From assembly GCA_050330055.1 (NCBI GenBank), contig JBHJOF010000168.1, forward strand, positions 1 to 17,000: a stretch of DNA of 17,000 nt, read 5' to 3'. This document shows positions 13,589-17,000 of this stretch, one piece after another; position 1 is the first letter of the stretch, and each line of letters begins with the position of its first letter. Source of the DNA: JBHJOF01 sp050330055 (GTDB lineage Bacteria > Pseudomonadota > Alphaproteobacteria > Kiloniellales > JAKSDN01). A program made the translations under genes and the position numbers. The notes below the pieces were generated by a model. The model was not told the DNA's origin and made no database searches. It saw only the letters and a program-made list of their open reading frames with translations.

Positions 13589-13879
13589 TCAGCCCGATTC
13601 AGGCGAAGGCAACTTTCGCAACGAGGGCTGCTCACGGAGGCGTTGGGCCAGCCATTCTATGGCCTCTTCGGCTGCCCGGATGGCGGCTTCGCCCGACCTA
13701 TAGGAGGTGGTTGAGAAGTACAGCACGGGCGTCCATTCGCCGCCGTCTTCGGGGTCGCGCCTGAATTCCTCGAACCCATAGCTGCCGTCGGGACGAGCGA
13801 AGAGATCAACGCATCGATCACCTTCATGGCTTTCGATGCTGGCGAACACCACCCATGACTTGTCTATGCGCTGCGACAT
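13589..13879 (-). CDS. Small hypothetical protein
   Basis: This 96-residue acidic, soluble protein has no signal or membrane segment. The core CVDLFARPDGSYGFEEFRRD followed by an aromatic-rich stretch and a C-terminal amphipathic helix (AAIRAAEEAIEWLAQRL) looks like a compact alpha/beta domain. The style is that of small conserved hypotheticals in alphaproteobacteria, but I cannot name a family. GGAAG lies about 9 nt before the ATG. It sits 69 nt after the methyltransferase gene on the same strand and could be cotranscribed. Confidence 0.65.
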   Translation of the reverse strand: MSQRIDKSWVVFASIESHEGDRCVDLFARPDGSYGFEEFRRDPEDGGEWTPVLYFSTTSYRSGEAAIRAAEEAIEWLAQRLREQPSLRKLPSPESG

Positions 13880-13948
13880 TCAGTGATCTTCCGCAAGCGG
13901 CTCCGCAAAGCATCCGCTGCAGCCGACAAGGGTGACAGTCGGCCGATG

Positions 13949-14659
13949 TCAGCAGCCGGCGTTTGCCGTATGCCGCCAGACAATGGCGAAGCTCACCGGG
14001 TGATGCCGATAGCGCGCGAACCACTTGGGCTTGGCTGCAGCCCAGGACTCGTCGATCATGCCCTCGGTCATCTCGGTCAGCCTGAAGCCGGCCGCGTGCG
14101 CCGCGCGCACGTGATTGCTCATCAGGTGAACATGGCTCTCGATGGCGACGGGATCGCCCGGCGCGCGGTCGAAATGAGTCACAACTCCGAGCATCAGGAA
14201 ATGCGGGTGATAGCCGACCAGGACGAATCGCCCGCCCGGCGCGGCAAGCCGTGCTGCCTCTGCGTAAAGCGGCCCAAGATCGGCCAGGTGCTCGTCGGCG
14301 AGCCCCATGGTGACGAGATCGTAGGCACCGCTCGCGAAGCCTGTGGCGGCCAGGTCGCCCACCAGCAGGCGATCATAGACCCGCTTGTCCCGTGCCTGCT
14401 CCAGCATCGCTTCGGTCAGGTCGATGCCGTCGAGCGTGCCGACCCCGGCCGACTTCAGCCAGACGCCGACCCGGCCCGTGCCGCAGGCGAGATCGGCTGC
14501 TCGCCTAACGCTGAGCCAGTCGACGCTCTCGAGCCGCGCCAGCAGCCGCAGGTCCATCAGATCGAGCACGGTCCGTTCGTAGCTCGCCGCCCACGCGCTG
14601 TAACCCTGCCGCACCGGGAGCGTCTCGTAGTTCCGGGTGTTGAAATGACGGAAATCCAT
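13949..14659 (-). CDS. Class I SAM-dependent methyltransferase
   Basis: This 236-residue soluble enzyme has a Rossmann-type methyltransferase core. Motif I is ADLACGTGRVGVWL (56-69), binding the SAM methionine and ribose; Asp80 in LDGIDLTEAML is the acidic residue at the end of strand 2; GDLAATGFASGAYDLVTMGL spans motifs II-III; and PGGRFVLVGYHPHF follows. The N-terminal YSAWAASYERTV pattern is common in small-molecule (UbiE/biotin-type) methyltransferases. The acceptor is unknown. The gene is 41 nt downstream of the DUF6285 gene on the same strand, so it may belong to the acyl-CoA dehydrogenase cluster, but this could be simple adjacency. Confidence 0.88.
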   Translation of the reverse strand: MDFRHFNTRNYETLPVRQGYSAWAASYERTVLDLMDLRLLARLESVDWLSVRRAADLACGTGRVGVWLKSAGVGTLDGIDLTEAMLEQARDKRVYDRLLVGDLAATGFASGAYDLVTMGLADEHLADLGPLYAEAARLAAPGGRFVLVGYHPHFLMLGVVTHFDRAPGDPVAIESHVHLMSNHVRAAHAAGFRLTEMTEGMIDESWAAAKPKWFARYRHHPVSFAIVWRHTANAGC

Positions 14660-14700
14660 CTTCGATTCTCTGTCGTGGCCAATGTGATGACGGCGTGACG

Positions 14701-15087
14701 CTAGGAGCGGCCGTGTCGTCGGAGCGCTTTCGGATTGGCGATCTCCAGGCGCCGAACGATGCTCCGCGACAGGAGTTCATGCAAGGCCGCATCGGCGTCG
14801 TAGCGGCCGGTGCGGATTGCGGCGGCGAGCAGCTTTTCCATTTCGGCGGCGTCGGCCCCTTGGGCGCTTTCACCGAGGAAACCCGAAAGCGCCGCCTGCT
14901 CTTCGGCCGCCACCGCCACACCGTCCCGCAGCTCGCGGACGGCGATGGCGAGCGCGTTGGCGATCATCAGCAGCGTGTAGCGCTGTCCCTCGCCGGCCGC
15001 GGGCAGAACGTCCTCCAGCAGGGCGCGGCGCGCCTCCTCGAGCAGGCGCTCGGCGGTCGGGCGCCACAGTGGACCAGGGGGCATCAC
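14701..15087 (-). CDS. DUF6285 family protein
   Basis: The 128 residues match my memory of the DUF6285 pattern: PTAERLLEEARRALLEDVLP at the start, a central helix ANALAIAVREL (about 43-53), and LLSRSIVRRLEIANPKAL near the end. The protein is mostly helical and soluble. The family has no established biochemical role but is regularly encoded beside an APH-like kinase and an acyl-CoA dehydrogenase, exactly as here, so it is probably an accessory of that pathway. The start is either GTG 15087 (4-nt GTGA overlap with the kinase stop) or ATG 15084 (TGATG overlap); GGAAAG is placed to serve either. Both imply translational coupling to the kinase. Confidence 0.85.
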   Translation of the reverse strand: MMPPGPLWRPTAERLLEEARRALLEDVLPAAGEGQRYTLLMIANALAIAVRELRDGVAVAAEEQAALSGFLGESAQGADAAEMEKLLAAAIRTGRYDADAALHELLSRSIVRRLEIANPKALRRHGRS

Positions 15088-16190
15088 GCGGTCTTTCCCG
15101 ACGCAATGGGCCAGCGGCCGGGCGCGGTCTGAGCCAGGATCTCCAACTCGAGCTCGGCGGGCCGGATGCGCCCGGTCAGGGCCAGCTCGAGCGAGCCCCT
15201 CTGATCCGCCGGGCCGCCGTCGAGCACGCGCGCCCCTTGCTGCAGGGCGATGACCGCCCAGCGCAGGTGCGCCATGACCTCCCAGTAGGCGACGGCCGCG
15301 GGGTCGATGCGCCGCCCCGCCTCCGCCTCGTAGCCGCGATAGAAGGGCTCCCGCGCGGCGATGCCGCCGGCCTCGCGGTCGTCACGGCCGAAGCGCCAGC
15401 ACTTGGCGCAGAACCAGCCGATGTCGCTCATGGGATCGCCCCAGGCGCAGAACTCCCAGTCAAGAATCCCGGTCAGTCCGTCCGGCCCGACCATGTAGTT
15501 GCCGGTGCGGAAGTCCTGGTGGATCAGCACGATGTCTCCCGGTGGCGGGGCCTGCAGCTCGCACCAGCGCAGGCCCCACTCCAGCGCCGGCTGCGCCACC
15601 CCGAGATCGTCCAGGTGGGCGCGATAGGCGGCGATCGAGACGCTGGCCGGATCGGCCGGCGGATCGCCCAGGAAGGCCAAGTCGGCGCCCCCTGGTCCAT
15701 TGGGCCGGATCGAATGAATGCGCGCCAGCTCGCGGCCCAGGCGCTCGGCCAGCGCGTCCTTGGCGGCCTGGCTCGGCACCGGGCTGGCGGCCTCGTCCTT
15801 GACGATCAGGTGGCCTGCGGCCGTGCCCGCGAGCTTGCGCATGACGTAGAAGGGCCGGCCCAGTACCGCGGCATCCTCGCAGAGCCAGAGCGGCTCCGGC
15901 ACCGTGACCCCGGCGGCGGCCGCGGCGCGCAGCAGCGCGAACTCCTGCGGCCGGGACAGGCTGACCGCGACGCCGGTCAGCGAGTCGCTGCGCAGCACCA
16001 GCTCGCGGCGGCCCTGCTCGGGCCCATCCGAGAATTCGCATTCCAGCAGCCAGTTTTCCTGGATGGCGCCTCCACTGAGTGGCCGCGCCTCCAAAAGTTC
16101 GGCCTCTTCAGCCCCCGCAGCCCGCGCCAGGAAGCCCTCGAGCCGCGGCCGCGCCTCGGCCAGCCGTTCTTCCGCAAGAGTGGTGGTCAC
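15084..16190 (-). CDS. APH-family phosphotransferase (ACAD10/11 kinase type)
   Basis: This 368-residue protein kinase-like enzyme shows the N-lobe RELVLRSDSLTGVA with RPQEFALLRAAAAAGVTVPEP, the Brenner-type catalytic loop LIHQDFRTGNYM (His224, Asp226, Asn231), and the metal-binding ILDWEFCAWGDPMSDIGW (Asp244). Despite the aminoglycoside-phosphotransferase fold, homologues next to acyl-CoA dehydrogenases correspond to the N-terminal kinase of mammalian ACAD10/ACAD11, which phosphorylates 4-hydroxyacyl-CoAs before dehydration and beta-oxidation. A catabolic role is more likely than antibiotic resistance. The GTG start has GGAG 6 nt upstream. The gene is coupled to the DUF6285 gene. A palindromic repeat occupies most of the gap to the dehydrogenase gene. 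Confidence 0.92.
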   Translation of the reverse strand: MTTTLAEERLAEARPRLEGFLARAAGAEEAELLEARPLSGGAIQENWLLECEFSDGPEQGRRELVLRSDSLTGVAVSLSRPQEFALLRAAAAAGVTVPEPLWLCEDAAVLGRPFYVMRKLAGTAAGHLIVKDEAASPVPSQAAKDALAERLGRELARIHSIRPNGPGGADLAFLGDPPADPASVSIAAYRAHLDDLGVAQPALEWGLRWCELQAPPPGDIVLIHQDFRTGNYMVGPDGLTGILDWEFCAWGDPMSDIGWFCAKCWRFGRDDREAGGIAAREPFYRGYEAEAGRRIDPAAVAYWEVMAHLRWAVIALQQGARVLDGGPADQRGSLELALTGRIRPAELELEILAQTAPGRWPIASGKTA

Positions 16191-16230
16191 GGCCAGCTCC
16201 AGGCCGCGGGATACTCTCTGGATACAAACA

Positions 16231-16375
16231 TCACCCTCACCCTCCCAACACTTCGTGTTGGGCCCCTCCCTCTCCCCTCGAGGGAGAGGGATTGTGCAGC
16301 GCGCCTGTTTGTTCCCCTCTCCCTTGAGGGGAGAGGGAGGAACCCATCGCGCAAGCGATGGGAGGGTGAGGGTGA
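16231..16375. repeat. Composite palindromic repeat (REP/MITE-like), two inverted ~60-bp units
   Basis: Perfect 17-bp terminal inverted repeats, TCACCCTCACCCTCCCA at 16231-16247 and its complement at 16359-16375, bound a 145-bp element. The left unit (16231-16290) and the right unit (16315-16375, inverted) share the same plan: 17-bp arm, small hairpin, TGGG, then a C/T-rich block ending in a CCCTCTCCC/GGGAGAGGG hairpin. The last 26 bases of the units match at 25 positions. The small hairpins differ in sequence yet each pairs perfectly: CCCAACAC/GTGTTGGG (16244-16262) and CCCATCGC/GCGATGGG (16343-16362). A 24-nt spacer separates the units. No coding capacity is visible. It begins 11 nt after the dehydrogenase stop and ends 40 nt before the kinase start, so it lies within the presumed transcript and could form strong RNA hairpins. 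Confidence 0.85.
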
Positions 16376-16386
16376 CAAGACAAGAG

Positions 16387-17000
16387 TCACGGCCACCCCC
16401 AAAAATCGTTCCCCTTGGCCAGGTAGGTCCGCGCCAGCACCATCTTGTGCACCTCGGAGGCGCCGTCGACCAGGCGGGCCTGGCGGGCGTAGCGGTACAT
16501 CCATTCCAGCGGCGTGTCCTTGGAATAGCCGCGCGCGCCCATCAGCTGGATCGCCGTGTCGATCGCCTTGTGCAGGGTGTCGGCGACCTGCACCTTGGCC
16601 ATGGCGACCTCCTTGCGGGCGAAGTCGCCGGCATCGAGTTTGCAGGCGGCCTTCATGGTCAGCAGGCGGCCGAGTTCGATTGCCATGGCGGCCTCGCCCA
16701 GCATCCACTGCACGCCCTCGTGTTCGGCCAGCTTGGTCCCGAAGGAGTCGCGCTCGGCGACGTAGGGGGCGGCGATCTCGAGCGCACGCTTGGCCATGCC
16801 GAGCCAGCGCATGCAGTGGGTCAGCCGCGCCGTGCCGAGGCGGATCTGCGTCACCTTGAGGCCGTCGCCAACCTCCATCAGCCGGTCCGCGTCGGGGATC
16901 TCCAGGCCTTCAATGTGGATCTCGCAGTGGCCGCCGTGTTCCTCCGGCCCCATGATGGGGATGCGACGGCCGATCTCGAAACCGGGCGTGCCCCGCTGCA
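16387..17000 (-). CDS. Acyl-CoA dehydrogenase, C-terminal part (5' truncated by window end)
   Basis: The frame stays open to base 17000, so the N-terminal half lies outside; about 204 codons are visible. The visible part starts within the middle beta domain (RGTPGFEIGRRIPIMGPEEH) and continues through the C-terminal helical domain: RLGTARLTHCMRWLGMAKRALEIA, AHEGVQ-like EHEGVQWMLGEAAM, IQLMGARGYSKDTPLEWMYR and LVDGASEVHKMVLART, the last being the standard FAD/acyl-CoA family ending. The enzyme oxidises acyl-CoA to enoyl-CoA with FAD, passing electrons to ETF. The downstream kinase and DUF6285 genes place it in the ACAD10/11-type group. The tail after LART (YLAKGNDFWGWP) ends just 11 nt before the palindromic repeat, which does not itself enter the frame. 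The ATG at 16953 is internal, not the start. Confidence 0.93.
   Translation of the reverse strand, partial: QRGTPGFEIGRRIPIMGPEEHGGHCEIHIEGLEIPDADRLMEVGDGLKVTQIRLGTARLTHCMRWLGMAKRALEIAAPYVAERDSFGTKLAEHEGVQWMLGEAAMAIELGRLLTMKAACKLDAGDFARKEVAMAKVQVADTLHKAIDTAIQLMGARGYSKDTPLEWMYRYARQARLVDGASEVHKMVLARTYLAKGNDFWGWP

Noticed and set aside
15084..16190. Aminoglycoside-resistance kinase
   Set aside because: The fold is shared, but the operon with an acyl-CoA dehydrogenase and DUF6285 fits ACAD10/11-type metabolism much better.
16231..16375. CRISPR-like or phage attachment repeat
   Set aside because: There are only two units, inverted relative to each other, with no direct repeats and no regular spacers.
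14817..16859. A 680-codon plus-strand open frame opposite the kinase, DUF6285 and dehydrogenase genes
   Set aside because: It is antisense to three well-supported genes, reads through the palindromic repeat, and its translation is Arg/Pro/Ala-rich without any family motif; such frames arise from high-GC codon use.

Overview
The window is high-GC bacterial chromosome. It most resembles an alphaproteobacterium of the Rhodospirillales type. That placement is inferred from gene content and base composition (long antisense open frames everywhere, GC-rich third positions, a soluble multi-PAS hybrid kinase, an acyl-CoA dehydrogenase / APH kinase / DUF6285 cluster); no phylogenetic marker is present to prove it. 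No CRISPR array, transposase gene, phage gene or rRNA was seen.

Layout. (1) 1-1335, plus strand: 3' part of a periplasm-type protein with an Ala/Pro-rich linker, a peptidoglycan-binding-like segment and TPRs. (2) 1336-1873: about 540 bases without a convincing gene but with three inverted-repeat structures, followed by tRNA-Ser(TGA) at 1874-1963. (3) 2246-5580, plus strand: a membrane acyltransferase fused to an SGNH domain, a rho-independent terminator, a perfect 24-bp palindrome, then a family 2 glycosyltransferase; this looks like a small cell-surface polysaccharide module beside the tRNA. (4) 5596-10585, minus strand: an apparent operon read VanZ-like membrane protein, Tat-exported metallophosphoesterase (8-nt overlap), soluble multi-PAS hybrid histidine kinase. 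(5) 10732-12420: two divergent exported or membrane-anchored proteins of poorly known function; the second ends in a 13-bp tandem duplication. (6) 12499-13879, minus strand: a PilZ protein, a paired-CBS protein and a small conserved-type hypothetical. (7) 13949-17000, minus strand: C-terminal part of an acyl-CoA dehydrogenase, an APH/ACAD10-type phosphotransferase, a DUF6285 protein and a SAM methyltransferase. A composite palindromic repeat (16231-16375), two inverted copies of a roughly 60-bp unit, sits directly behind the dehydrogenase stop codon.

How the parts may work together. The acyltransferase and glycosyltransferase probably decorate or build an envelope glycan. The VanZ / phosphoesterase / kinase operon combines envelope and signalling functions in an arrangement I do not recognise as a named system. 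The dehydrogenase-kinase-DUF6285 block is the kind of cluster linked to activation and oxidation of hydroxylated or unusual acyl-CoA substrates. PilZ (c-di-GMP) and CBS (adenine nucleotide) proteins are small sensory modules whose partners cannot be read from this window. I did not find an unmistakable new defence or mobile system. The best candidates for novelty are the VanZ-phosphoesterase-kinase operon, the composite repeat and the structured non-coding region before the tRNA.
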